Below are positions 44,730-53,471 of a stretch of 64,000 nucleotides of DNA, piece after piece. The DNA is from Breoghania sp. (lineage in GTDB: Bacteria; Pseudomonadota; Alphaproteobacteria; Rhizobiales; Stappiaceae), in NCBI RefSeq assembly GCF_963674635.1, contig NZ_OY771475.1, positions 2,790,001-2,854,000 of the forward strand. Direction: 5' to 3'. Both the position numbers and the translations under genes were made by a program. The number at the start of each line of letters is the position of its first letter. Positions within the stretch are counted from its first letter, which is position 1. The notes beneath the pieces were generated by a model. The model made no database searches. It saw nothing but the letters and a program-made list of their open reading frames with translations, and was not told the DNA's origin.

Positions 44730-45766
44730 GCGATATCGCCCAAAGCGCCCTGTCCCCGATTGAGCGAGCCAAGCCCTGGCTGACCTCACCCTGGGCGCTG
44801 ATCACCTACCTGGTGGCGGGTCTCGCGCTGCTCGATCCGGGCCAGGTCCTGCCGATCGGCGAAATCGCGCTGCGCGCGCTGGCCGGTACGCTGCCCTACA
44901 TCGTCATTGCGGTGCTGCTGCTGGCCTATTTGAAGGGAGCGGGCGCGGAGGCCATGATCTCGCAAGCCTTCAAGGGACGCGAGACGCGGATGATCGTTCT
45001 GGCCGCGCTTTTCGGCGGGCTTGCGCCCTTCTGCTCCTGTCAGGTGATCCCGTTTGTTGCCGGTCTTCTGGCGCTTGGCACACCGCTTCCCGCCGTGATG
45101 GCCTTCTGGCTTTCCTCGCCGCTCATCGATCCCAGCTCCATCCTGATCACCGCCGCAGCACTCGGCTGGCCGATGGCGATTGCCAAGACCCTTTCCGCCG
45201 TAGGCCTCGGACTTTTCGGCGGCTTTGCACTCAAGGGCATGATAGGCGCGGGCTTCTTCAAGGATGCGCTGCGTGCCGAGGCGGCCCCTTCCGGCTGTTG
45301 CTGCAAGGCGCGCACGACGATCGGGGCAAAGCCGGTCTGGCAGTTCTGGCGCGAAGACGCGCGCCGGACGATCTTCCGCACCGAGATGACTTCCAACGTG
45401 CTCTTTCTCTTCAAATGGCTCGCACTTGCCTATGTGCTGGAAGGGCTGTTGGTGACCTATGTGCCCGCGCAAACCATCGCGGGGTTCGTGGGCGGCAGCG
45501 GGATCGGATCGATTGCCACGGCAGCCATCGTCGGCATGCCCGCCTATCTGAACAGCTATATCGCCCCGCCGATGGTTGCAGGACTGATGCAGCAGGGCAT
45601 GGGATCCGGTGCCGGGCTGGCCTTCATGGTGGCGGGGGCTGTGAGCTGCATTCCCGCCATGGCCGCAATCTGGTCGTTGGTGCGCAAGGCCGTCTTCGCC
45701 GCCTATATCGCCTTTGGCGTCATCGGTGCGATTATTGCCGGAGCTGTTTTCGAACTGATCGTCTAG
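44726..45766 (+). CDS. DUF318-family permease (ArsP-like metal/metalloid efflux)
   Basis: 346-residue permease with about eight helices. The family signature PFCSCQVIP (Cys103, Cys105) is present, and a cytoplasmic-loop Cys cluster CCC is at 191-193. Relatives include ArsP, which exports trivalent organoarsenicals, and other permeases linked to ArsR/MerR regulators. The start ATG overlaps the stop of the ArsR gene. Its stop TAG overlaps the stop of convergent ohrR (shared CTAG). Function in arsenical, mercury or copper resistance is inference from the cysteines and the regulator. Confidence 0.87.
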   Translation: MSDIAQSALSPIERAKPWLTSPWALITYLVAGLALLDPGQVLPIGEIALRALAGTLPYIVIAVLLLAYLKGAGAEAMISQAFKGRETRMIVLAALFGGLAPFCSCQVIPFVAGLLALGTPLPAVMAFWLSSPLIDPSSILITAAALGWPMAIAKTLSAVGLGLFGGFALKGMIGAGFFKDALRAEAAPSGCCCKARTTIGAKPVWQFWREDARRTIFRTEMTSNVLFLFKWLALAYVLEGLLVTYVPAQTIAGFVGGSGIGSIATAAIVGMPAYLNSYIAPPMVAGLMQQGMGSGAGLAFMVAGAVSCIPAMAAIWSLVRKAVFAAYIAFGVIGAIIAGAVFELIV

Positions 45767-46296
45767 GGCCCGGCTTTGCGCGCTGACGCTTCAAGGCCGC
45801 TGCGAAGACGTTCAAGCCCCTGCTTGAGCGCCTTCAACTCGTCGAGCCCCATTCCGGTCGCTTCCACGATACATTCGGGGACAAAATCCGCCTTGTCCCG
45901 AAGTGCCCGCCCCTCCTGCGTGAGACTGACACGGACGACCCGCTCGTCCTCCCTGTCGCGGCGACGGGTGAGAAGGCCGGCAGCCTCAAGACGCTTGATC
46001 AACGGCGTGAGCGTGCTGGATTCCAGACCAAGCGCGCCACCCAGATCGCCCACCGTGCGCCCTTCGCGCTCCCAGAGCGCGACCATCACCAGAAACTGCG
46101 GATAGGTGAGGCCGAGCTTGTCGAGCAGAGGCTTGTAGACCCGGTTGAAGCCGTGGCCCGCGCCATAGACCGCAAAACACAGCATGTTTTCCAGCCGCAT
46201 GATCTCGTGGGGAAGCATGCCATCGGGCAAGGCAGAGCCAGAAGCGTCCGGTGCTTTCTCATTCGGCTTGGCGAGGCTTCTCTCAGGATCTGTCAT
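45763..46296 (-). CDS. ohrR: Organic-hydroperoxide-sensing MarR-family repressor OhrR
   Basis: 177-residue regulator. The peroxide-sensing Cys40 is in the diagnostic LCFAVYGAGHGFNRVYKPLLDKLGLTYPQFLV region (residues 39-70), and a second Cys142 is placed as in 2-Cys OhrR proteins (Xanthomonas C22/C127 type). The winged HTH (VGDLGGALGLESSTLTPLIKRLEAAG) follows. The first 30 residues are a non-conserved extension. It is divergent from ohr with a clear operator over the ohr promoter. Confidence 0.95.
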   Translation of the reverse strand: MTDPERSLAKPNEKAPDASGSALPDGMLPHEIMRLENMLCFAVYGAGHGFNRVYKPLLDKLGLTYPQFLVMVALWEREGRTVGDLGGALGLESSTLTPLIKRLEAAGLLTRRRDREDERVVRVSLTQEGRALRDKADFVPECIVEATGMGLDELKALKQGLERLRSGLEASARKAGP

Positions 46297-46334
46297 GGCG
46301 CTCTCTCACTGTTGCGACGTAAATATATAGCACA

Positions 46335-46393
46335 CGATTTAATCGCAAGACTTGACAATCAGCTCCATGCACCCTTTATATCGTGCACGATAT
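46335..46393. promoter_or_regulatory. OhrR operators
   Basis: Site 1 is a perfect 16-bp palindrome ATATCGTGCACGATAT at 46378-46393, overlapping the ohr -10 element. Site 2 is CGATTTAATCG at 46335-46345 between the -35 and ohrR. A further CACGAT half-site follows at 46401-46406. Two palindromes fit co-repression of ohr and ohrR. Confidence 0.7.
46352..46380 (+). promoter_or_regulatory. Sigma-70 promoter of ohr
   Basis: TTGACA at 46352-46357, a 17-bp spacer and TTTATA at 46375-46380; the -10 overlaps the palindromic OhrR site. Confidence 0.75.
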
Positions 46394-46508
46394 TTTTTCG
46401 CACGATGCTCTCTGGATCATCGAACCCAATCGGTCCGAGCGCGTTTCACAACGCAGCCCGACGATGGGCCCGGCCCTTGATCCGGCCTTCAACAGGAAAG
46501 GAAACCTC

Positions 46509-46937
46509 ATGTCCCTCAATGTTCTCTATCGCACCTCCTCAAAGGCAACCGGCGGGCGCGACGGCTCCGGCGAAAGCCTCGACGGCAATCTGAACGTCAA
46601 GCTCGTCACCCCGAAGGAACTGGGCGGGGCCGGTGGCGAGGGCACCAACCCGGAGCAGCTTTTCGCAACCGGTTATGCGGCCTGCTTTCTCGGTGCTCTG
46701 AAGCTCGTGGCCGGCAAGGCCAAGGTGAAGTTGCCGCCGGAAACCACCATCACCGCAACCGTCGGCATCGGCCCGTTGAGCGATGGCGGCTTCGGTCTGG
46801 ACGTGGCGCTCTCGGCCTCCGCGCCGGGCGTTGAAAAGGCCACGCTGGAAGACCTTGTCGCCAAGGCACACGAGGTTTGCCCCTATTCCAACGCGACCCG
46901 CGGAAACATCCCGGTGACGGTGGCAGTTGAAGACTGA
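46509..46937 (+). CDS. ohr: Organic hydroperoxide resistance protein
   Basis: Thiol peroxidase that reduces organic hydroperoxides using lipoyl-dithiol. 142 residues from ATG 46509 (AGGAAAGG upstream). The active-site set is complete: Arg17, Glu49 ([14 protein letters not shown]), peroxidatic Cys59 and the resolving Cys in [13 protein letters not shown]. Divergent from ohrR, with the promoter and operators between. A terminator follows. This is the normal inducible peroxide-defence pair. Confidence 0.97.
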   Translation: MSLNVLYRTSSKATGGRDGSGESLDGNLNVKLVTPKELGGAGGEGTNPEQLFATGYAACFLGALKLVAGKAKVKLPPETTITATVGIGPLSDGGFGLDVALSASAPGVEKATLEDLVAKAHEVCPYSNATRGNIPVTVAVED

Positions 46938-47014
46938 TCTTCGGACACGGCCTTCTTTTCGCCGGGCAAACGGTTGGCAGCGTGCCGCCGCGCTTTTAAG
47001 GTGAAGGCCCTCAT

Positions 47015-47050
47015 GCGCTCCGGATCGACCTCGGTCCGGAGCGCCGTTTT
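47015..47050 (+). terminator. Intrinsic terminator of ohr
   Basis: 10-bp perfect stem GCGCTCCGGA / TCCGGAGCGC with a 10-nt loop, followed by CGTTTT. It ends 24 bases before the next start codon. Confidence 0.85.
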
Positions 47051-47074
47051 CCTCCAGAGACGACGGACCTTCCA

Positions 47075-48031
47075 ATGGCGCTCTTGATTGCCGTGAACGG
47101 CTGGGACAGTGAAAGCTGGGCCACGCGTTTCTCCGCCCTCCTGCCCGATCACGACATCCGTCGCCATCCCGAGACAACGGGCGAGCTGTCCGACATCCGC
47201 TATCTTCTCGGCTGGAAGACGGACCCGGAGCTCGTTGCCGCGCTGCCCAATCTGGAAGTGATCTTCTCGCTCGGCGCGGGCGTCGATCATCTTCTGAAGA
47301 ACCCCGACCTTCCCGATGTGCCGATGGTGCGGATCGTCGATCCGGACCTGACCATGCGCATGAGCGAATGGGTCATCCTTCAGGTGCTGTTGCACCACAG
47401 AAAGGACAGGCTCTATCGCGCACAGCAGGCCGACCACCTCTGGAAGGGCGCGGATGTGCCTTCGGCCAATGCCGTGCGCGTTGGCATTCTCGGACAGGGT
47501 GTTCTGGGCGCGGATGCCGCACGCAAGCTCGCGCTGCTGGGCTATCAGGTTGCGGGCTGGAGCCGCACCCCGAAATCCGTTGAGGGCGTGGTGTCCTTCA
47601 GCGGCGAGGACGGGCTGAACACCATGCTCAGGCGCACCGATATTCTGGTGAACCTGCTGCCCCTCACCCCTGCCACAACCGGTCTCATCGACTATGATCT
47701 TCTCTCAAAGCTCTCCAGCGACGGCCAGCGTCACCCCGATTGCGATGCGCCGATCCTGATCAATGCAGGACGCGGCGGTTCTCAGGTGGAGGACGATATC
47801 CTTCGCGCGCTCGATGACGGTACACTCGCCGCCTGTTCGCTTGATGTGTTCGAGAACGAACCGCTCACCGCCACGTCGCCGTTCTGGGATCATCCCAGAG
47901 TGAGCCTCACCCCGCATATTGCAGCTGATTCCGATCCGCAGGCGCTTTCCGTCTATGTGGCGGAACGCATCCGCGCCTATGAGGCGGGTGAAGGGCTGAT
48001 CAATGTGGTGGATCGCACAGCCGGCTACTAG
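47075..48031 (+). CDS. D-2-hydroxyacid dehydrogenase, glyoxylate/hydroxypyruvate reductase A type
   Basis: 318-residue NAD(P)H-dependent reductase of the GhrA branch. The Rossmann motif is GILGQGVLGADAA (about residues 137-149), the catalytic Arg lies in INAGRGGSQVEDD, the Glu in VFENEPL and the His in TPHIAADS. The N-terminal FSLGAGVDHLL and SEWVILQVLLHHR are typical of GhrA. It should reduce glyoxylate or hydroxypyruvate. It follows the ohr terminator and is convergent with a MarR gene. Confidence 0.93.
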   Translation: MALLIAVNGWDSESWATRFSALLPDHDIRRHPETTGELSDIRYLLGWKTDPELVAALPNLEVIFSLGAGVDHLLKNPDLPDVPMVRIVDPDLTMRMSEWVILQVLLHHRKDRLYRAQQADHLWKGADVPSANAVRVGILGQGVLGADAARKLALLGYQVAGWSRTPKSVEGVVSFSGEDGLNTMLRRTDILVNLLPLTPATTGLIDYDLLSKLSSDGQRHPDCDAPILINAGRGGSQVEDDILRALDDGTLAACSLDVFENEPLTATSPFWDHPRVSLTPHIAADSDPQALSVYVAERIRAYEAGEGLINVVDRTAGY

Positions 48032-48051
48032 ACCGGCCGATCAGCCCACGC

Positions 48052-48516
48052 TCAAGTCGCGGGTCCAGTCGCGGAACTTGCGGGCTGGATGCTCGCGTTA
48101 CGCGCCGCCTGTTCCGCCTCCCCCAGAAGCTCCCAGAGCAGGGCGAGGCGCTCGCCGCCCATGGATTTGGCAATCGCGGTTTCCGCGCGCCGCCATCCGC
48201 GCCAGGCCTCCACAAAGACCGCATGTCCGGCGTCCGTCACCTGATGGCGGTGCAGGCGGGCATCTTCGGTCTCCTCCACCGTCACCCAGCCGAGCCCCGC
48301 CATCCGGTCGAGCGTACGGGTCATGGTGGTGCGGTCGGTGCCGAGCGTTTCGGCAAGCGCCGTGATGCCGCGTGCGCCTGCGCGCTCAAGCTCGGCCAGA
48401 ACGGCGAATTGCACGATGGAGACGCCGGTTCCTGCAAGGGCTGAATCATAGATGCGCGACAGCAGCCGATCGGCCTTGCGCAGCCGATAGCAGGTGCAGT
48501 TGAGATCGTCGCTCAT
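48052..48516 (-). CDS. MarR-family transcriptional regulator
   Basis: 154 residues from ATG 48516; the upstream open frame to 48714 overlaps the divergent gene and is not used. The winged HTH is RGITALAETLGTDRTTMTRTLDRMAGLGWV (about residues 54-83). The N-terminus MSDDLNCTCYRLRKADR contains two Cys (CTC) that might sense redox or a ligand. It is divergent from a PaaI-type thioesterase with 128 bases between, so it probably regulates that gene and itself. Confidence 0.9.
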   Translation of the reverse strand: MSDDLNCTCYRLRKADRLLSRIYDSALAGTGVSIVQFAVLAELERAGARGITALAETLGTDRTTMTRTLDRMAGLGWVTVEETEDARLHRHQVTDAGHAVFVEAWRGWRRAETAIAKSMGGERLALLWELLGEAEQAARNASIQPASSATGPAT

Positions 48517-48644
48517 GCCCCCCCCGCAGTGATTTGCGTGCCTTTGCACGGAAGAATTCAGCCGCTGCAACACTAGACACATGCCGCTCTTGGGGCAAGA
48601 ATGGATGGGATTAAGTGTAACAGCACGTATATGGGAGAAGGTGC

Positions 48645-49138
48645 GTGAACGAAGATCAGCTGACAAGCGACAACAGCGTTCGCTACGGGCTCGCCACGCG
48701 GGAGGAGATCGCACATATGAGCGGGCTTGAGGTCATGCAGGCGCTGATTGCCCGCAAGTTGCCCGCCCCGCCCATGGCGAAGACACTGGATTTCTGGTTG
48801 CGGGAGGTCGGCGAGGGAACCGCCATCTTCACGGGAAGACCGTCCATTGCCTTCTACAACCCCCTCGGCACGGTTCATGGCGGCTGGGCAGCCACCTTGC
48901 TCGATTCCGCACTTGGCTGTGCGGTCCAGACGACACTCGCGGCGGGCGAAGGCTACACGACGCTGGAATTCAAGGTGAATTGCACCCGACCCATCCTGGA
49001 AAACTCCGGTGAGATGATTTGCGAGGGCGCATCGTTCACCGAGGACGGCGCACGGCGACGGCGGAAGCCACGTTGAAAGATGCCGACGGCAAGCTCTACG
49101 CCCATGGCAGCGAGACCTGCATGGTCTTTGCGCCCTGA
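48645..49138 (+). pseudogene. PaaI-family thioesterase broken by a single-base frameshift
   Basis: Hotdog-fold acyl-CoA thioesterase. The first frame (48645-49076) gives a normal PaaI N-terminal part including FYNPLGTVHGGWAATLLDSALGCAV, the HGG catalytic region. After about 49041-49046 the family sequence continues only in another frame: RRTATAEATLKDADGKLYAH to a TGA at 49136-49138. Adding back one base (GAG-GA to GAG-GGA) restores the family pattern EGRRTATAE. The direct product would end with 10 unrelated residues after about residue 133. It is either a recent inactivation or a sequencing error. Confidence 0.85.
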
Positions 49139-49260
49139 CCCCGATGTCTGCCGGGTCAGGCGCTTGCCCGGCAGACCCCCGCACTTCCTGTCCTTGCGAA
49201 AGTTCGCAAGCTCTGCTTTTGTGCTGAGCTTTCAACGTAAAGGGTTTGGCGGGACGCCTC

Positions 49261-52116
49261 ATGTTTGACGATACGGCCTTCGCCTTGCTCATCCTGATCC
49301 CCCTCACCGTCGCCGTCTTTTCCGTCTTCGGCTTTGTCGGCTGGTTGAGAACGAGAGCCCTGCGCGAAAGATCCGGACTTCTTGAACGGGAGCTGAAGCA
49401 CGTCCGCGAACGCCTTGCCATGCTCGAAGGCAAACAGGGCGATGGGCGGATGACTCAGCCCGCCGCCACGGCCCCGACCAAGCCCGCCGAACCCGCAGAG
49501 CCCGCCGAGCCCACTGAACCCGCCGAGCCCACTGAGCCCACTGAGCCCACGAGCGCGGACAAGCCGGACACCTCCCCCCCTGCCGGGCAAAGCCAGGGGG
49601 CGGCGGCAAAGCCGTTTATGGAAAAGTCCCGCATCCCCAATGTCGCGGCAACCGCTGCGCCCGTCGACAGGATCTTCGGCGAGACCGACGCGCCGCGCGA
49701 ACCCAAGACCTCCGTGGCTTCAAACCGCGGCTCCCTTGAGGACAGTCTCGGTGGAAACTGGACAGTGTGGATCGGCGGTCTGGCCCTGGTGCTGGGCGGC
49801 GTCTTTCTCGTGCGCTATTCCATCGAGGCCGGCCTGTTGCCACCGATCGTCCGGGTTCTCATGGGCGGAGCCTTCGCACTCCTTCTCATCGGGCTTGGCG
49901 AGATCACGCGACGGCGCATGCCGGAGGAGCCTTCCAGCAAGACCCGCGCCTACATTCCCGGTATCCTAACGCTTGCCGGTGTAACCTCCGCCTTCGCCAG
50001 CGCCTTTGCCGCGCACGCGCTGTACGGGCTCATCGGCCCGGCAGCCGCCTTCGTGCTGATGGGGGCGGTGGCGCTTTTGACGCTCGCCGCTTCGTTGCTG
50101 CACGGGCCGATCATCGCCAGCGTCGGGCTTGTCGCCTCCTACGGCATGCCGTTTCTGGTTTCCTCCGAGACGCCCGCAATGGCGCCGCTGGTGCCATACG
50201 TTCTCTTCGTGACACTCGCAGCCTACGCGGTTTCCAACATGCGGCTCTGGCGTTGGCTGGCGATTGCGGCGGCGGCCGCCACTGTGCTGTGGGCCCATAT
50301 CCTGAGCGCGATGGCTCTGCCTGCCGATGTGCTGCTGCTGGCGCTTTACAATCTCGGCGCACTGGGCCTTGCGGCATGGTTCCTCGTGCTGACGCTCTAT
50401 CCGCGCGGTTCGGACCGCGACGACCAGAAGCCGGACTGGGTCGTCAGCGCCATTCTCGCAGCCCACGCCCTGCCAGTCCTCTACCTGCTGCAGATCGATC
50501 TTTTCTCCACCGTCTCGGTGGCGACACTTTTCATCACGCTTGCGGCGCTGCTGGTGCTGGCCTGCGAATGGCCCGCTGTGGGCGCGGTGGCCATCGCTGC
50601 CGCAGCGCTGGGTGGCCTTGCCCACCTCACTTTCAAGGTGCCCCTGGGACCAGACTCCTTTGCGCCGGACATGGCTGCAGACCCGGTCATCGCCTCCGCC
50701 CTCCTGAACCCGGAAACACAAAGCTACCTGCATTTCGGCCTCGCCATTGCAGGCCTGCTCGCCATTGCAGGACTTGTCGGGAGTTGGCGTTCCGCCGCGC
50801 GCTGGGCGTTGGCCGCGGCAGGCACTGCCGGGCCGCTTGCGGTTTTCGGCGTCGCCTATCTGCGCACGGATACGGCGGGCCTGGAGGTCATGTTCGGCAT
50901 CACCGCCCTTGCCATGGGCGCAGGCTTTGCGGCGGCAACCGCCCGGTTCGAGACATGGCTGCCGCGCCGCGCCGCAACCCGAGAGCTTGCCGTGGCAGCC
51001 TATGCCATTGCAACGATCGCGGCGCTTGTCTCCGGCATGGCCATTCTTTTCGAGGAAGGCTGGCTGGTCATTGCCCTGGCGTTAATCACCACCGGCATTG
51101 CCTGGGTGGAAACCCGAAAGGAACTTCCCGTCCTGCGTTGGCTGGCCGTCGCCGTCGCTGCGCTTTGCGGTTACGTGGTCCTGCGCGAGCCGTCCATCGC
51201 GGGCGAGGCGCTGGGAACGACGCCGGTCTTCAACTGGCTGCTCTATGGCTACGGTGTGCCGACCCTCGCCTTCGCGGCAACGGCCTGGCTGCTCGGCCGG
51301 CGCGGCAAGGACTGGCCGCAGACATTCTTTGAGGCATTGGCGACCGGTTTTGCGCTGGCAACGCCCGCCATGCTCATCCATCACGCCATGAACGGCGGCG
51401 ACATGCAGGCGAGCGTGGACACGCTGGCGGAAGGAAGTCTCCTGACACTTCTGGCGCTCACCGGCGCCATCGCCCTCCAGATGCTGAACGAAAGAAGCGA
51501 AAGCAAGGTTTTCGAATTCGGATCGCAGCTTGTCGGCGTCATCGGCTTTGCGATGATCGCGCAGGTCAGCCTCTTCACCCTGAACCCCTGGCTGACGGGC
51601 GAGGACATCGGCACAGGTCTGTTCTTCAACGTGCTGTTGCCCGGCTATCTCCTGCCCGCGCTGCTGTTGGGCTATCTTTATCGCCAGTCCTTACGCGTGG
51701 AGAGACATCCGTTCTACATTCTGGCAGCCGGTATCCTCGCGGGCATCCTCGTCTTTGCGTGGGCCACGCTAGAGGTGCGCGCGGTCTTCCATCGCCCGCG
51801 GCTCGATCTCGGCGCGATCGGCGACAGCGAGCTTTACACCTATTCGCTGGTCTGGCTGGCGCTCGGCATCGTGCTTCTCGTGGCCGGCGTCTACACCCAT
51901 TCGCGGGCCTTGCGGGCAGCGTCCGGCGCGGTCGTGGCACTGACCGTCGGCAAGGCCTTTCTCATCGACATGTCGAGCCTCACCGGCATCTGGCGCGCGC
52001 TTTCCTTCATCGGGCTCGGCGTCGTCCTTATCGGTATCGGTGCGCTCTATCAGAGGTTGTTGCGCCAGACACAGACACCGTCACCTCAAGACGAGACACC
52101 CGAAGGCCATGACTGA
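49261..52116 (+). CDS. DUF2339 family large membrane protein
   Basis: 951-residue protein with an N-terminal helix (5-27), a coiled-coil segment (about 30-57), a low-complexity Pro/Glu/Ala/Thr linker (about 65-115) made of EPAEPTEP-like repeats, then over twenty transmembrane helices (from about 165 to the end). The conserved GGNWTVWIGGLALVLGGVFLVRY opening of the multi-helix part identifies DUF2339, found widely in Gram-negatives with no known function. ATG 49261 is preferred over a TTG at 49246. Its stop is 113 bases before the amidohydrolase gene. Confidence 0.88.
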   Translation: MFDDTAFALLILIPLTVAVFSVFGFVGWLRTRALRERSGLLERELKHVRERLAMLEGKQGDGRMTQPAATAPTKPAEPAEPAEPTEPAEPTEPTEPTSADKPDTSPPAGQSQGAAAKPFMEKSRIPNVAATAAPVDRIFGETDAPREPKTSVASNRGSLEDSLGGNWTVWIGGLALVLGGVFLVRYSIEAGLLPPIVRVLMGGAFALLLIGLGEITRRRMPEEPSSKTRAYIPGILTLAGVTSAFASAFAAHALYGLIGPAAAFVLMGAVALLTLAASLLHGPIIASVGLVASYGMPFLVSSETPAMAPLVPYVLFVTLAAYAVSNMRLWRWLAIAAAAATVLWAHILSAMALPADVLLLALYNLGALGLAAWFLVLTLYPRGSDRDDQKPDWVVSAILAAHALPVLYLLQIDLFSTVSVATLFITLAALLVLACEWPAVGAVAIAAAALGGLAHLTFKVPLGPDSFAPDMAADPVIASALLNPETQSYLHFGLAIAGLLAIAGLVGSWRSAARWALAAAGTAGPLAVFGVAYLRTDTAGLEVMFGITALAMGAGFAAATARFETWLPRRAATRELAVAAYAIATIAALVSGMAILFEEGWLVIALALITTGIAWVETRKELPVLRWLAVAVAALCGYVVLREPSIAGEALGTTPVFNWLLYGYGVPTLAFAATAWLLGRRGKDWPQTFFEALATGFALATPAMLIHHAMNGGDMQASVDTLAEGSLLTLLALTGAIALQMLNERSESKVFEFGSQLVGVIGFAMIAQVSLFTLNPWLTGEDIGTGLFFNVLLPGYLLPALLLGYLYRQSLRVERHPFYILAAGILAGILVFAWATLEVRAVFHRPRLDLGAIGDSELYTYSLVWLALGIVLLVAGVYTHSRALRAASGAVVALTVGKAFLIDMSSLTGIWRALSFIGLGVVLIGIGALYQRLLRQTQTPSPQDETPEGHD
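49488..49555 (+). repeat. Short tandem repeats encoding the EPA/EPT linker of the DUF2339 protein
   Basis: In-frame 9-bp units of the forms GAGCCCACT, GAACCCGCC and GAGCCCGCC are repeated about eight times. They encode alternating EPA and EPT triplets and are prone to slippage without changing the frame. Confidence 0.75.
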
Positions 52117-52229
52117 CGAGAGCGACGTTGCGCCCATAAATTCATCTCGCAGGCGCGCGCTCATTCCGCTACCCCGGAAGGGTCAGACAGATAACCTTTC
52201 GCAAATGACACCCTTTCAAGAGTAACAAC

Positions 52230-53261
52230 ATGAAATCCGTGTTCTCAGAACGTCAGCTCCTCCACACCCCCTCCGTGGAGTTGTCCGACGGAGCAATGGT
52301 TCCGGCGGTCGAATTGCCCTCACGCGCGGAATATGTGCGCGACCGCATTCGCGAAGTGCGCCTTGGCGACATCATCGACCCGGTGGCCTTCGGTCGTACG
52401 CCCCTGGAGCGCGTCCATGACGCCGACTATCTCGACTTCATGGAAGGCTTCCGCGCACTTTACGAGGCCGAAGGCCGCAGCGGCGAAGCCTTTCCCTTCG
52501 TGTGGCCGACACGGGGCCTGCGCGCCGACGTGACGCCGCGCCATGTGGACGGCCTGCTCGGGCGCTATTCCTTCGATGCCGGGACGCCCATTGGGCCGAA
52601 CAGCTGGGAAGCCGCCAAGGTGAGCGCCGACACGGCGCTGACGGCGGCCAAGATGGTGGCCGAGGGCCTGCCCAATGCCTTTGCGCTGTGCCGCCCGCCG
52701 GGCCATCACGCCATGACGGATCGGTTCGGCGGCTACTGCTTCTTGAACAATGCCGCCATTGCCGCCCAGTTTCTGCGCGACAACGGGGCCGAGAAGGTCT
52801 CCATCCTCGATGTCGATTACCATCACGGCAACGGCACGCAGGAGATCTTCTACGAGCGCTCCGACGTCCAGTTCCTGTCTCTGCATGCCGACCCGGCGGT
52901 CGAATATCCCTATTTCCTGGGCTACCAGGACGAAACAGGCGCGGGGGCGGGCGAAGGCTACACGCGCAACTGGCCCATGCCGCATGGCACGGACTGGTCG
53001 GTCTGGGGCGCCTCCCTCGACCAGGCCTGCAAGGATGTTGCGGATTTCGGTGCCGATGTGCTCGTCGTCTCGCTGGGGCTCGATCCTTACGAGAAGGACC
53101 CGATCTCCAAGTTCAAGCTTGTGAGCGACGATTTTACCCGTGCGGGCGAACGGATCGCCAAGCTCAAGATGCCGACGCTTTTCGTGATGGAAGGCGGATA
53201 TGCCATCGATGCGCTGGGCGTGAACTGCGTCAATGTGTTGAGCGGGTTCGAAGGCGGCTGA
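52230..53261 (+). CDS. aphA: Acetylpolyamine amidohydrolase (histone deacetylase-like)
   Basis: Zinc hydrolase of the HDAC superfamily, 343 residues, nearly the length of Mycoplana ramosa APAH (341). Key elements match APAH: active-site His159-His160 in RPPGHHA, metal ligands Asp196 and His198 in LDVDYHHGNG, the LGLDPYEKDPISKFKL segment carrying the third metal Asp, and the catalytic Tyr in MEGGYAID. Loops such as HADPAVEYPYFLGYQDETG are specific to APAH rather than to acetoin-type HDACs. It should remove acetyl groups from acetylputrescine, spermidine or cadaverine. A LysE exporter gene follows. Confidence 0.9.
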   Translation: MKSVFSERQLLHTPSVELSDGAMVPAVELPSRAEYVRDRIREVRLGDIIDPVAFGRTPLERVHDADYLDFMEGFRALYEAEGRSGEAFPFVWPTRGLRADVTPRHVDGLLGRYSFDAGTPIGPNSWEAAKVSADTALTAAKMVAEGLPNAFALCRPPGHHAMTDRFGGYCFLNNAAIAAQFLRDNGAEKVSILDVDYHHGNGTQEIFYERSDVQFLSLHADPAVEYPYFLGYQDETGAGAGEGYTRNWPMPHGTDWSVWGASLDQACKDVADFGADVLVVSLGLDPYEKDPISKFKLVSDDFTRAGERIAKLKMPTLFVMEGGYAIDALGVNCVNVLSGFEGG

Positions 53262-53287
53262 GCCTGCAACGGCGCACTGAACACCTT

Positions 53288-53320
53288 GCCCGGCCCGGCC
53301 CTTATCCGGTCCGGCCGGGC
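53288..53320 (+). terminator. GC-rich hairpin after aphA, possible terminator
   Basis: Stem GCCCGGCC / GGCCGGGC with an inner CGG/CCG pairing. There is no long T-run, so termination is only plausible. Confidence 0.4.
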
Positions 53321-53471
53321 CTTGGCGGAGAACCGCGAACCACAATGACAGGGCATGCAGAAAACGCAGGGCAGGGGTGGCATTTTGGCACCTTGTGGAG
53401 GACACCCTCCGGGAGCATGAGAAGCGCCGCATTCGCGCATTTCCTCTCACGCTTCCGGCCAAGGTTTTCCC

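Noticed and set aside
49041..49050. Programmed frameshifting in the PaaI thioesterase
   Set aside because: There is no slippery heptamer or obvious stimulatory structure, and this family does not use frameshifting; mutation or sequence error is simpler.
49488..49555. Tandem repeats read as a possible CRISPR or mobile repeat
   Set aside because: They are in-frame 9-bp units encoding a Pro/Glu linker, without spacers or cas genes.
53376..53396. TGGCATTTTGGCACC resembling a sigma-54 promoter before the LysE gene
   Set aside because: The GG to GC distance is about 9, not the required 12.
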